Shown here piece after piece: positions 1-8,426 of a stretch of 12,128 nucleotides of DNA. The notes beneath the pieces are model-generated. The model did not search any database. It worked only from the letters and a program-made list of their open reading frames with translations, and was not told where the DNA came from. The stretch comes from Phoronis pallida. Taxonomy: Eukaryota; Phoronida; Phoronidae. Position numbers and translations under genes: made by a program. The stretch covers positions 1-12,128 of the forward strand of contig JAOXYC010192022.1 of NCBI GenBank assembly GCA_028565715.1, given 5' to 3'. Numbering within the stretch: position 1 is the stretch's first letter; each line of letters opens with the position of its first letter.

Positions 1-382
1 GAAAAATATATTCCATTGCCTATCCTATTACTATGAATGAGTTAGAATGATGAGCTTCTAGAAAGTATGTTGTTCATGAGTGATGACTGGTTTAACAAGT
101 GAGAAATAACAAACAACAGAACACACACAACATCAGTGATAATGAAATGAAGAGACCAAGTTAAAAATTGGACTTAGACAGAATTTGAACAATGTTACAC
201 AGCTAATCTAAGGTGATAAAGAGTGTTGTGAAACGGTTCAAGAGCTATTCTAACACACTTGAGAAAAGATACACATTTAAGATTGAGTGAACTATACACA
301 ATTGACTGTAATTTCAACATGGAAAAGAGAAAGTAAAATAAGAGGGTTTGAAAATATCCAGGCTTGTTTGCCAGAAGCTTAC
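1..382 (-). other. Intron, partial (after last exon)
   Basis: AT-rich sequence following the donor GTTG/GTAAGC. I see no further exon, RNA gene or clear repeat in it. A Met-initiated minus frame runs from the exon at 383 down to 195 but has no domain content. Confidence 0.75.
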
Positions 383-685
383 CAACAGGGTCCTGAACCA
401 TGATTGGTCCAACAATCTTTGATGGTTTGCCTGCACCAGCAGCATTCTCAGCTGCCACACGGAACTCATAGCTATTGGCTTCAATGACGTCAGTCACAGT
501 GTATGTGGTGTCTAATACAGCTTCTTTGTTGACCCTTGTCCATCGAGTGCTGAACTGTTGGCGTTTCTCAATGACGTATGTGGTTATTGGAGAACCACCA
601 TCAGTAGACGGAGCTTCCCAACAGAGTTTGACATGTGATTTTGTAACTTCTGTTTCAGCGAGTTTACGCGGTGCATCTGGCTCAT
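383..685 (-). CDS. Exon: FN3 domain (position 10, copy 2)
   Basis: A 303-base phase-1 exon between TTAACAG/AT and GTTG/GTAAGC. It reads DEPDAPRKLAETEVTKSHVKLCW, APSTDGGSPITTYVIEKRQQFSTRW, VIEANSYEFRVAAENAAGAGKPS and ends QDPVG. The VIEKRQ..STRW and AG.GKPS stretches pair it with the FN3 at 7299-6997. It is the last exon in the window; the open donor shows that the gene continues beyond the left edge. Confidence 0.92.
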
Positions 686-887
686 CTGTTAATTTACAAA
701 TATATTTTTCAAAACCTGATTTTTATATTTTATCCAATTCAGGATTATGATGAAAATTACTTTTCAATTTTCACAGTGAAGGGAGTGTTCCAGAACACCT
801 GCTCAGCAAAACAATGATTAAAAAAAATTGGCTAATTCAACAAAGAATCAAAAGTACAAGAGCAACAAAAATAGAAGCTACACTTAC

Positions 888-1190
888 CAAATGGGTTCTT
901 TGCCTTGACTGGTTCCAGTAATGCAACAGGTTCACTTGCACCGATCTTGTTCTCAGCGAAGACTTGAATAAGATACTCATTACCTTCAACCAGTTTAGGA
1001 ACCTTGCATATGAGAACATTGGATGGAACTGAAGCTACATTTGTCCATGTGGATCGTTTGATGTCTCTCTTCTCAATGATGTAAGATGTGACCTCTGACC
1101 CACCATCTGTTGCTGGTGGTTGCCAGGCAACACTGATGGACTCTTTGGTAGTTTCTGTGACAGCCAGGTTTTGTGGCGATGATGGTTTCT
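888..1190 (-). CDS. Exon: FN3 domain (position 9, copy 2)
   Basis: A 303-base phase-1 exon between ATTCCAG/AG and TTTG/GTAAGTG. In the acceptor-defined frame it reads EKPSSPQNLAVTETTKES, VAWQPPATDGGSEVTSY, IIEKRDIKRSTW, KLVEGNEYLIQVFAENKIGASEPVAL and ends KNPFG. The correct frame lacks an early Met, so Met-based ORFs in this stretch are out of frame. FAENKIGASEP and KNPFG match the FN3 at 8088-7786. Confidence 0.91.
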
Positions 1191-1560
1191 CTGGAATTGA
1201 TGAGTTTGGAGAATGAAGAGAAACATTAACACTTATTATTAAGAAATAAAACAGTTAGTTTATTTGCTAACTTCACCATAGCTGTCTAGTTTCGAATTGC
1301 ACAATTCTTTCTCAAAGCATATACAGGCATTCTGTGCTTTAAAAAGGAACTATGCAGTTCAAAACTAGTCAGCTATGGTGAAGTTTGCAAAATAAATATA
1401 CTTTTTGTCTACTGTTTTTGAAAAATTAAAGTACTTTGAAATTCATAAGAAATGAAAATAAATACAATGGATTTAAATTATGGTAATAATAATAATGATT
1501 CAGAATGTTTGATGAAGAAGAAACTGAAATGCAGAAACAGTGAATAAAATTAACATTTAC
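1191..1560 (-). other. Intron with large inverted repeat
   Basis: A 370-base intron between the position 8 Ig and the position 9 FN3 exons. About a third of it is the hairpin at 1259-1396; the rest is AT-rich, with an AAT-type simple stretch near 1484-1497 (taataataataa). Confidence 0.85.
1259..1396. repeat. Near-perfect inverted repeat (138-base hairpin), MITE-like
   Basis: The left arm at 1259-1319 and right arm at 1335-1396 are reverse complements over about 61 bases, around a 15-base loop at 1320-1334. The best block is aacttcaccatagctg, matched on the right by cagctatggtgaagtt. I count about 8 mismatches plus one 1-base bulge; all but one mismatch are transitions, and in the minus-strand transcript five of them become G:U pairs. 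It lies wholly inside an intron. It may be a foldback element (MITE) or an intronic hairpin RNA precursor; the long stem favours the element. Confidence 0.85.
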
Positions 1561-1848
1561 CTAGCACAGCAACATTGAATTTGGCTTTGTCTTCACCAGC
1601 AGCGTTTCTTGCCACCACGGTGTATGTTCCAGCATTATCGGAAGATGGTTTCTTCAGAGTCAAAGTAGAATATGTATCGCCGGTATCTATTGCAACAATA
1701 GATGACGTTTCAAGAGCGACGTCATTCACGGTCCATTCAACAGATGGCGCTGGTTTCCCAGTAAATGTGAACTCATATCTGGCAGGAGATCCGGCTTTGA
1801 CGATTTGTGGTTTTGTGATCTTCACATTGGTTTCCAACTTTGGAGGAA
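1561..1848 (-). CDS. Exon: Ig I-set domain (position 8, copy 2)
   Basis: A 288-base phase-1 exon between ATTACCAG/TT and CTAG/GTAAATG. It reads VPPKLETNVKITKPQIVKAG, YEFTFTGKPAPSVEWTVND (C-strand Trp), IDTGDTYSTLTLKKPSSD, NAGTYTVVARNAAGEDKA and ends VAVLG. KAG...F...GKPAPSV.W is the classic A-band titin/twitchin Ig pattern without a B-strand Cys. It pairs with the Ig at 8714-8427 through IDTGD.YSTLT.K. Confidence 0.93.
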
Positions 1849-2209
1849 CTGGTAATTAAGAGTATAGATTAAAATCTTATGACAATCTCCAATTTAATTG
1901 GCCTACACTTTATCACAGCCCCTTTCAAGCGATGATCAGTTCTCCCTAAGCAAGAATCGAATATTGCAAAGTGTATGTTGATTATGTCACTCCACTTAAA
2001 CATGGTCTCCTACTTTTGGCAAAAAACTGGAAGACCTCCTGCGATTGTCTCAGACTGTCCTTTTCAATGATGGGCTGAGTTAAGTCTATTTTACTTATGG
2101 AGGCAATCACTTCTTGATATAGGACTGAAATTGTTTTCGAGTTCAGATGTTGAATATGACGACATTAATTCTGGGTTTCCACTATTTTAGAAACTACAAA
2201 TCAAAATAC
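1849..2209 (-). other. Intron, less AT-rich than most
   Basis: A 361-base intron. The middle, about 1920-2130, is less AT-rich than the other introns (for example tctcctacttttggcaaaaa and ggaagacctcctgcgattgt), which could mean an old inserted element. No frame, tRNA-like box or repeat of the window is recognisable in it. Confidence 0.7.
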
Positions 2210-2382
2210 CTTGGACTTTAAGCTCAGCTGTTGACTCAACTCTACCAAGAGGGTTGATAGCTTCAACCGTATATTCCCCGGCATCAGATAAATCAACCTC
2301 TTTGATCAACAAGGAAGCAACCTCATCATCAAACGTCATCTCATATTTTCCCTTTGAGGACAATTCTTTGCCATTCTTGAAC
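2210..2382 (-). CDS. Exon: C-terminal half of Ig I-set domain (position 7, copy 2)
   Basis: A 173-base exon with phase-2 acceptor CAATCTAG/GTTC and phase-1 donor CAAG/GTATTT. It supplies the last base of the Trp codon and then FKNGKELSSKGKYEM, DDEVASLLIKEVDLSDAGEYTVEAINPLGRVES and a KVQG end. With the preceding exon it totals 288 bases, exactly the length of its unsplit paralogue at 9426-9139, and FKNGK.L, EVASLLI and GEYTVEA.N.LG.VES are shared. This supports the splice choice strongly. Confidence 0.9.
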
Positions 2383-2776
2383 CTAGATTGAAACACAAAT
2401 TTCAATATGCATTACTTGTTTGATTTTGGTTTCAAAGGTTGCCAATTAAACAGAATAATAACTGAAGAGGAGTTTTTTTAAGGCACTGAAAAACAATCAA
2501 TTTTTTTAAACAAAAATCATAAGTTTCTTTTGACATCATTGATGACTGAAAGTCAACTACATTGATACATAACGCAGATCTCCGACTTGATTTCATGTTT
2601 TCTTGCAACAAGGTTGCGAATTTCATATGCAGTTTGATGTGGTTCAGACCAACCTCCAAACTAGATGTTGAATGGGCAACTTAAAAATCATGTTTGAACC
2701 GAGACAAATACATTGAAGTGTAAAGTATGCTTTATGAGGATCTACTTTCAATCTATCATTTATCCAGATAACTAAC
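2383..2776 (-). other. Intron splitting the Ig Trp codon
   Basis: A 394-base phase-2 intron inside the position 7 Ig domain of copy 2, absent from the paralogous exon at 9426-9139. It runs from GTTAGTTATC to CAATCTAG. The downstream exon also begins GTTC, so GTT occurs at both edges. The interior is AT-rich; a 75-codon minus frame at 2432-2659 shows no family resemblance. No terminal inverted repeats were seen. Confidence 0.88.
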
Positions 2777-2891
2777 CATTTGATTTCAGAAACAGGTTTG
2801 CCCAAATCAATGTCACACAGAAGTGTAGCAGACTTTGGACTGCATACTGTCAGCTCATCGAGAGGAACTAGAATTTCAGGGGCTGTCCCGA
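2777..2891 (-). CDS. Exon: N-terminal half of Ig I-set domain (position 7, copy 2)
   Basis: A 115-base exon between CCTTGCAG/TC and a phase-2 donor AAATG/GTTAGT. It encodes GTAPEILVPLDELTVC, TLLCDIDLG (B-strand Cys) and PVSEIKW, where the Trp codon is cut after TG. The paralogue at 9426-9139 runs APEILVPL-like sequence straight through this point. Reading on into the intron meets a stop only after about 40 codons, so retention would truncate the protein. The exon is not a multiple of three and cannot be skipped alone without a frameshift. Confidence 0.88.
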
Positions 2892-3146
2892 CTGCAAGGT
2901 AAAACATAACAAAATTGCATATTAGATAAACTTAAAGCAAATGAATACGAAGCTTTAATTTGTTCAACAATTGAGAAACAGTTGTCTCTATCTAATCATT
3001 TCCTATGAACAACAGCTTTTACCACCAACCATCCATCAAAGGCAAGATTGCACATGTTTGCCAACTATTAATTTGAGTAGAAAAATGAAGCTTCAATGTA
3101 GTTTCCGAGAAAGTTAAGCATGTTGGGCAAAATTAAAAATGCTTAC

Positions 3147-3446
3147 CAATAGGTTCCTTTGCTCTAATTGCTTCAGTTTTGTCAGAGAATTCCCCAAGTC
3201 CAGCCCTATTCTCAGCAGCGACTCTAAACTCATATTCTTGGTCTTCCTTCAATCCTTTCATGGTATGTGAAGTCTCTGGGATGGTGTCTTCAGTCCTCAG
3301 CCAGCGGAAGGCTCCAACAGCGCGGTACTCAATGACATAGTTGGTAACTGGGCTGCCGCCATCAGATTTCGGTGCTGCCCAGGTGAGGTTGATGGAAGTG
3401 TTGGTTGTTTCACCTGCTTGAGGTGTTCCAGGTTTACCTGGCTTGT
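3147..3446 (-). CDS. Exon: FN3 domain (position 6, copy 2)
   Basis: A 300-base phase-1 exon between ATTTTCAG/AC and ATTG/GTAAGC. It reads DKPGKPGTPQAGETTNTS, NLTWAAPKSDGGSPVTNY, VIEYRAVGAFRW, GLKEDQEYEFRVAAENRAGLG and ends KEPIG. VIEYR.VGA..W and DKPGKP are diagnostic of the same position as the FN3 at 9973-9671. A longer Met-initiated frame runs upstream into the intron to 3543; the acceptor and the paralogue set the edge at 3446. Confidence 0.92.
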
Positions 3447-3935
3447 CTGAAAATAAATGAAACAGAATTTTGATAAAGCTGATAAAAATAAATGGACAAT
3501 CGTCTTCAATGAAACTTATTTTTTGAAAGCATATGATACACATAATTTGTCAAATATCCTGGTTTTACTTTTCATGTTTTTTGATATTACTGAATTGAAC
3601 AGGTTTTTGATGCATTCATCTCTTCAGACCCACACTTAACACAAATTATGGTACTGATTTACAATTTGATGAAGCCCAGTTAAAGATTTTGTGATCAAGA
3701 ATGTATTTATTGAAAATTTGCAATTTTAATCAGTTTGCATCCTCAGCGGATCCAGTAACATCAGTACTTTAGTTTGGACTGTATTATCTTTATGAAGCCC
3801 AGACAATACTCGGATCTAGTTTAACAATTATAGAAGAAAGTATTCAGTGAACAAAAATCTTCTGTCTTCTTCTTAAATTGAAATTTTAAAATTCATGCAC
3901 ATCTTTTTATGCCTCATCCCCAACTGTCGACTCAC
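3447..3935 (-). other. Intron, 489 bases, no clear content
   Basis: The longest intron in the window. The 11-mer atgaagcccag occurs twice (near 3670 and 3792), too short to define a repeat. A 60-codon plus frame at 3457-3639 has a low-complexity composition and no recognisable domain. Confidence 0.7.
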
Positions 3936-4235
3936 CCCAAGGATCCTTAGCCAGAACTCTATCACTGACAGGTCCAGGCTCGCCCGGTCCCATTTTGTTC
4001 TCAGCAACGATCCTGAACTCGTATTCTGTGCCTTCCACCATGTCAGCTTTGTATGTCATGTCAGGTACAAGGTCGCGTGTCACACGCACCCAGCGTGTTG
4101 TGGAAGTCATACGTCGCTCAACAAAGTATCCAATTATGGGTGTTCCTCCGTCTTCACCAGGTGGTAGCCATACTAGTACGCATGAATCTTTGCAGATATC
4201 ATTCACATCTGGTTTAGATGGTGCGCCAGGTGGAG
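3936..4235 (-). CDS. Exon: FN3 domain (position 5, copy 2)
   Basis: A 300-base phase-1 exon between TTCTTGCAG/CT and TGGG/GTGAGT. It reads PPGAPSKPDVNDICKDSCVLVWLPPGEDGG (shown here in part: SCVLVW is the B strand), IIGYFVERRMTSTTRW, EGTEYEFRIVAENKMGPGEPG and ends KDPWG. VERRMT, the Ser-Cys before the B-strand Trp and KDPWG identify it as the partner of the FN3 at 10502-10200, which is one codon longer. Confidence 0.92.
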
Positions 4236-4530
4236 CTGCAAGAAAAGACAAACATGTATTTGATGTATTTGACGATTTTAATTGAAAATAAGTTGAGAAA
4301 AACGAACCCATTCCATTCCCTACAGATTTACTCCACTATACCAGAAATATAACTGTCGAATGAACTATTTTTTGCGAAAAAGTGTTACTTCTTTTGTTTG
4401 CGAAAATTATTACTTCTTCCAGTTCTCTCTTTTCAAAAAAAAATATTTTGTTGATTCACAGATCAAATGGTTTTTATTCTTGACTGACCTGTGCACTGTA
4501 CAAAATCTATAAAGTCTTAGAAACACTTAC

Positions 4531-4827
4531 AGAATGGACTCTTAGCCTCCAAAGCTTTCTGAGTCTCAGTTGGCTCGCTGACTCCACATCGGTTCTTGGC
4601 GCTGACTTGGAAGGCATACTTATTCCCCTCCACGAGACCGCTCACTTTGAAAGATAGGTCTGCCGTAGTTCCAACAGTTTGCCACGAGCGTCGGTTGGCG
4701 TCACGTTTCTCAATGATGTATTCAGTGATTTCACAACCACCATCATCTTTCGGTGTCTCCCAGGTGAGGGTTACATAGTCAGCACCGACTTCAGAAGCTT
4801 GAAGGTTCTGAGGTGAATCTGGTTTAT
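4531..4827 (-). CDS. Exon: FN3 domain (position 4, copy 2)
   Basis: A 297-base phase-1 exon between TTTTGCAG/AT and TTCT/GTAAGTG. It reads DKPDSPQNLQASEV, LTWETPKDDGGCEITEY, IIEKRDANRRSWQTVGTT, LVEGNKYAFQVSAKNRCGVSEPTET and ends KSPF. EKRD.NRR.WQ.V and GVSEP.ET match the FN3 half of the exon at 11329-10745. Two Cys residues (DGGCEI and NRCGVS) are specific to this copy; the paralogue has Ser and Glu-Asn there. Confidence 0.92.
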
Positions 4828-5234
4828 CTGCAAAAGAAAGGATAAGTTTGTAAGAATTTTCAAAAACTTTAATTCCTTCAATAATATCTGTCACCAAGAC
4901 TTAGTTATTTAATAAAATATGGTTGGAAGACCAAATAACTGAAAATAATTTCAAGAGTTTTATCTATTCTAAGTATTGGAACCAACAGAAAACTGTCAAT
5001 GCCAACTCACAAATAAATTAAAACATGAAAAATATTAATAAAATGTAGGTCTTGAGTCATCAAACATCCCAGTGAAGAGGTTGCGATGACCTCGAGGATC
5101 AATGATTTTAAAGGTAATCTAATTCCAGTTGAACTGATTTATAAATTTGTATCATAAAAAATATTACAAATTTAAAAAATCCTTAGTTTTGAATATTCAA
5201 AAGTATTCATTTGAAATTGTGCTTTGACACTAAC
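4828..5234 (-). other. Intron between Ig and FN3, absent from copy 1
   Basis: A 407-base phase-1 intron separating the position 3 Ig from the position 4 FN3. In the other copy the two domains are fused in one exon at the same codon. It is very AT-rich except for the stretch at 5035-5118. Confidence 0.88.
5035..5118 (-). other. Coding-like GC-richer stretch in intron, unknown
   Basis: A minus-strand frame of 27 codons bounded by TAG and TAA. It reads ITFKIIDPRGHRN and then LFTGMFDDSRPTFY, with non-repetitive, protein-like codon use, in an otherwise AT-rich intron. Joining it to the upstream exon at the nearest AG gives an early stop in the required phase, so it is not a simple cassette exon. 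It also contains the palindrome CCTCGAGG. It could be a fragment of another gene or element, or chance; I do not recognise the peptide. Confidence 0.25.
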
Positions 5235-5522
5235 CTAATACAACTAGCTTAATACTATGGCTTGCGGCTCCAGAAGAGCTCTTCAGTGTAAGGAGGTAAT
5301 CTCCACTATCACTCCTCAGAACAGACTTGAGTGAGAGAGTTGTCATGCTGTAAATGGTGTCCTCCTTCATACGTGTTTTGTCTGGCATCTTGCCCCCATT
5401 GTAGGTCCATGTGACTGTTGGTGCGGGGCTGCCAATGAATGGAATCTCAAAGACAGTAGACTTTCCAACATCTAGAATGATTGTCTCTTGATATTTCTCA
5501 TCAATCTTGAGTTGAGGTGGGA
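5235..5522 (-). CDS. Exon: Ig I-set domain (position 3, copy 2)
   Basis: A 288-base phase-1 exon between CTTTCAG/TC and TTAG/GTTAGTG. The frame is fully open, and it has no internal Met early enough for a simple ORF search to find it. It reads VPPQLKIDEKYQETIILDVG, STVFEIPF, PTVTWTYNGGKMPD (C-strand Trp), SMTTLSLK, SDSGDYLLTLKSSSG and ends LVVLG. It matches the Ig half of the exon at 11329-10745 in PP.LK.DE, FEIPF, VTW.YN and SMT.L.L. Confidence 0.91.
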
Positions 5523-5878
5523 CTGAAAGAAGAATTTCAAATCAACAATTAAGAACATGAAACAAAGGTATTAGATTTGTTAAATGATGAAGCTTAATAG
5601 GCCAAAGTATTTTTGAAACTTATGCCGATTCATCTGTGTACACACAAATAAAACTGTATCAGCTCCACTCCAGACACTGTAAATAGTAAGATAAAAAATA
5701 AGAAAACAAGACTTTTTAAAATCATAGAATCCTGTGACAACTAGTCAGAATATTCTTTAAGATAAAAAAATTAAAAACCCCAAACTGTATGGTTGAGGGC
5801 GAAAACGTTTCCAAAGTATGTAACGCAAATAGAAACATTTTCAATGAATTACAATTTTGCTTAAAACATCCAACATAC
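5523..5878 (-). other. Intron, 356 bases, nothing recognised
   Basis: AT-rich intron between two Ig exons. I see no RNA gene, inverted repeat or coding-like frame. Confidence 0.75.
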
Positions 5879-6148
5879 CATCCACAAACAATGCAGCTGA
5901 AGATTTCTTATCCTTGATGCGGATAGAATATTCTGCGTCATCTCTTCCATCCACATTATTGATAGTAAGTGTGTGTACACAGTCTACAGATGAGATCTTG
6001 TATTTTTCAGTGGGAGTAAGAAGCTTTCCACCGCACAGCCAGTCAGCTGACACATTAGGCTTGGAGAGCTCACATTCAAATGTGGCTGTTCCAGGAATTG
6101 TCGTCACCTCTTGGTCTTCTAGTGGACGTACAATGGTGATGATCTCCT
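5879..6148 (-). CDS. Exon: Ig I-set domain (position 2, copy 2)
   Basis: A 270-base phase-1 exon between ATAACAG/AG and GATG/GTATGT. It reads EEIITIVRPLEDQEV, IPGTATFECELSKPNV (B-strand Cys), DWLCGGKLL (C-strand Trp, with an unusual Cys directly after Trp-Leu), DDAEYSIRIKDKKSSAALFVDG. The length and motifs match the Ig at 11869-11600. The paralogue has WLRKD where this has WLCGG, so the extra Cys is specific to this copy. Confidence 0.92.
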
Positions 6149-6458
6149 CTGTTATAATAGAACATTCTTGTATTAAAGAATGATGAAGGTATTTCTGTTC
6201 AAGATTATATTACTTCAATTTAAGCTTTAAATTAACACATTTTGTCCAGTTACTATCTTAAAGAATGATTGAATAGCTGGATTCATAACATTTGTCATCA
6301 AAAAGTTACTTTTCTGGAGAAAAAATAGTTGTATGGGTAAAAAGGGAGAGAACAGTTACTTTTCAGAAAAATGAGAGAATTTCACAATAATTTCTATGAT
6401 CATGTTTTGTGACTAACAAATTCCAGTATAAACATCACAATCCACCAATGAGGTTTAC
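6149..6458 (-). other. Intron, 310 bases, nothing recognised
   Basis: AT-rich intron between two Ig exons. A small AT palindrome-like run surrounds aagctt near 6220; otherwise nothing stands out. Confidence 0.75.
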
Positions 6459-6722
6459 CTTCCACAAAGACAGTTGCAGAACACTTGGTGTTGTCAATGA
6501 CAACCGTGTACTCAGCTTCATCATCAATAGTTGCATCAGCAATAATGAGAGAATGGATGTAAACATCGGCGGAGATCTGAATCCTTCCAGCAGCTCTGAT
6601 TGGTTTACCGTCCTTCAGCCAAGTTGAGGCTTGGTCGGCCTTGTTGACTTCACATTCCAGACGAATTGTTTGACTTTCTTTGACCTCTTGGTTTTGAAGT
6701 GGTTTGACAAACTCAAGTGGCA
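6459..6722 (-). CDS. Exon: Ig I-set domain (position 1, copy 2)
   Basis: The shortest single-domain exon here: 264 bases (88 codons) between TTTAAAG/TG and GAAG/GTAAAC. The domain reads VPLEFVKPLQNQEV, RLECEV (B-strand Cys), STWLKDGKPI (C-strand Trp), and DDEAEYTVVIDN, and ends VFVEG. The short form, with the WLKDGKPI type of C strand, is like the tandem Ig domains of titin I-band and obscurin. Its counterpart in the other copy would lie upstream of 11869, beyond the window edge. Confidence 0.91.
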
Positions 6723-6996
6723 CTTTAAAAAAATGAATTAACATTAGCCTTTTTACCACAATCAAGATGATGTCAACAGTATTACAACTAGTGACAACAC
6801 TTTTACTTTGTTGTTTTAAAAAGAGATGTTGTAAATTTATGGAGCATCAAAGTATAAAAACATGTTTCTTTAAAATCCAGTACACCAAAAGGATATCAGA
6901 TAATAGATTCATACGATAACAATTCAAAAATAAATACTGTCATGTTGAACATACGATCTTAACAAAAGCCTTCTCATAAACAAATTGGTGAATTAC

Positions 6997-7299
6997 CATA
7001 TGGATCCTCAGCCTTGACTGGACCGGCAGGAGCAGATGGCTTGCCTTCTCCAGCCTCATTTTCAGCTTTGACTTGGAATTCGTACTCATTGCCCTCGTAG
7101 ACATCTGAGACGGTGAAGGTCAAGTCAAGGACGTTGGTCTTATTACACTTTATCCAGCGAGTGCTGGTTCCTTGTCTCTTCTCGATGAGATAGTTTGTGA
7201 TGGGGGAGCCACCATCTGACTCGGGTACTTCCCACATCAGCTCGATTGCACTCTTTGTGACAGAGGCAATTTGAAGGTTTTTCGGTGGTCCAGGCTCAA
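6997..7299 (-). CDS. Exon: FN3 domain (position 10, copy 1)
   Basis: A 303-base phase-1 exon between ATTTTAG/TT and TATG/GTAAT. The product begins VEPGPPKNLQIASVTKSAIELMW and has VPESDGGSPITNYLIEKRQGTSTRW, VYEGNEYEFQVKAENEAGEGKPS and ends EDPYG. LIEKRQ..STRW and AG.GKPS link it to the FN3 at 685-383. It closes the first super-repeat copy; the Ig exon at 6722-6459 opens the next. Confidence 0.92.
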
Positions 7300-7785
7300 C
7301 TAAAATAACCAAAAGATAATCAGTTCAACACATCTAATGGAAGAATTTTTCATACATTTATCTAAATCAGCTGCAAGCAAGGACTGCCAAGTCTCACGGA
7401 CACAGCGTAAACTGGACAGTGGACACAACTCACAACTGCCAGTGATCATAAACCAATGCAAAGAATTTGATCATCAAATTTGGACACAAATGCAGGACCC
7501 ATTCCCCTCCAAAATACTTCTTAATTCCAGGAAATTCCAATCAAATACATGTGTTTATGATGGAACACTCCCAGGGCCTTCGATATGTCAAATTTGGGGC
7601 CGAATATCGGCTCCATTCCCCTTGTTGAAAACACAAAATATTCCCCTCAAAAGTAAAAAAAAATCAATTTTCAAACTTTTAAACTGTAAAATCTCACCCT
7701 TACTACTGTTGGTTACAATTTTAATGACAATTCTCTAAGAAATATGATCATCATATGATAAAAAGGTACCCAAAAACATTCCTAC
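7300..7785 (-). other. Intron with internal degenerate repeat
   Basis: A 486-base intron between two FN3 exons. Its composition from about 7380 to 7630 is less AT-rich than in other introns, and it contains the repeat pair at 7474-7508 and 7588-7622 and an unusually long plus-strand open frame. This mix suggests an inserted element that I cannot name. Confidence 0.75.
7474..7622. repeat. Two degenerate 35-base direct repeats, 114 bases apart
   Basis: Units at 7474-7508 and 7588-7622 both start tcaaatttgg and end ccattcccct with identical 15-base spacing, 26 of 35 positions agreeing. A third short echo, attcccctc, follows near 7640. In the plus-strand frame the units read QIW followed by a PFP at the same distance. 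Confidence 0.6.
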
Positions 7786-8088
7786 CAAATGGATTCTTGA
7801 CAAGAACTGGCTCCGCCAAAGCCGCTGGTTCGCTGGCTCCAATCTTGTTCTCTGCAAAGACTCTGAAGTAATACTCATTGCCTTCCGTGAGTTTCGGGAT
7901 GGTATAGTTCAATGTGTCCTTGGCAGAAGTACCGACGTTCATCCATGTGTTCCGCTTGGCATCCCGTCTCTCTATGATGTAAGAGGTTATGGGGGAGCCA
8001 CCATCATTTTGTGGTGGCTGCCAAGAGATGGAGACACTTGATTTTGTAACACTCGTTACTTGAAGTTCAATTGGAGGTGATGGTTTAT
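7786..8088 (-). CDS. Exon: FN3 domain (position 9, copy 1)
   Basis: A 303-base phase-1 exon between TTTTCAG/AT and TTTG/GTAGGA. The domain starts DKPSPPIELQVTSVTKSS and carries SWQPPQNDGGSPITSYIIERRDAKRN, then a Trp, KLTEGNEYYFRVFAENKIGASEPAAL and ends KNPFG. FAENKIGASEP and KNPFG are found again only in the FN3 at 1190-888. The initiating Met that an ORF finder would choose lies well inside the domain; the splice acceptor gives the true 5' edge. Confidence 0.92.
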
Positions 8089-8426
8089 CTGAAAACGTTT
8101 ACATTCATTAAAATTTGCATTGAAGGTACTGAGCAGACAAAGTTGTTTTGATGATGCATCGAATCAAAGGTTTTATTGACATAAATTTTCAACATGCTCC
8201 TGGGTGTTATAAAATCAAGAGGGCTGTTATAACAGGAAAAGAAAAACTGACCAAGAGGTGGCCCAATTATGAAAACAAATTACATTTTTTGCTGTGATAT
8301 TCAACATAGCACAACGATTTCATGATGTTGGAAAAGTAACAAATAACAAAACATTTGAATAGGTATAGAGACAGGTGTCAAAACAATCATTTCTACCAAA
8401 TCACACTATGTATTCGCAGTACATAC
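8089..8426 (-). other. Intron, 338 bases, small palindrome only
   Basis: AT-rich intron containing a 12-base perfect palindrome, ctgttataacag, near 8223, preceded by tgttataa. No coding or RNA signal was seen. Confidence 0.7.

Noticed and set aside
475-750. Plus-strand open frame over the last FN3 exon (similar ones at 1575-1859, 3995-4285, 5857-6183, 9159-9437, 10861-11106)
   Set aside because: Each lies antisense to a well-supported Ig or FN3 exon, and its translation shows no domain. Such frames are expected on the reverse of open coding exons.
1035-1232. Minus-strand frames at 1035-1232 and 837-1019 over the FN3 at 1190-888
   Set aside because: Both are out of the FN3 frame; the acceptor-defined frame gives a complete FN3 matching 8088-7786.
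2644-2776. Read-through of the Ig half exon into the intron as an alternative end
   Set aside because: The extra residues do not continue the Ig fold, while splicing to 2382 restores a full 96-codon Ig. A retained-intron isoform cannot be excluded but is not supported.
3447-3543. N-terminal extension of the FN3 frame into the intron, with a Met at 3543
   Set aside because: The translation there is hydrophobic and unlike any domain, an acceptor (TTTTCAG) sits at the domain start, and the paralogue begins at the same DKPGKP. It is intron read-through, not a start.
8223-8234. Perfect 12-base palindrome ctgttataacag as a regulatory site
   Set aside because: Short AT-rich palindromes are common by chance in introns, and nothing nearby supports a function.
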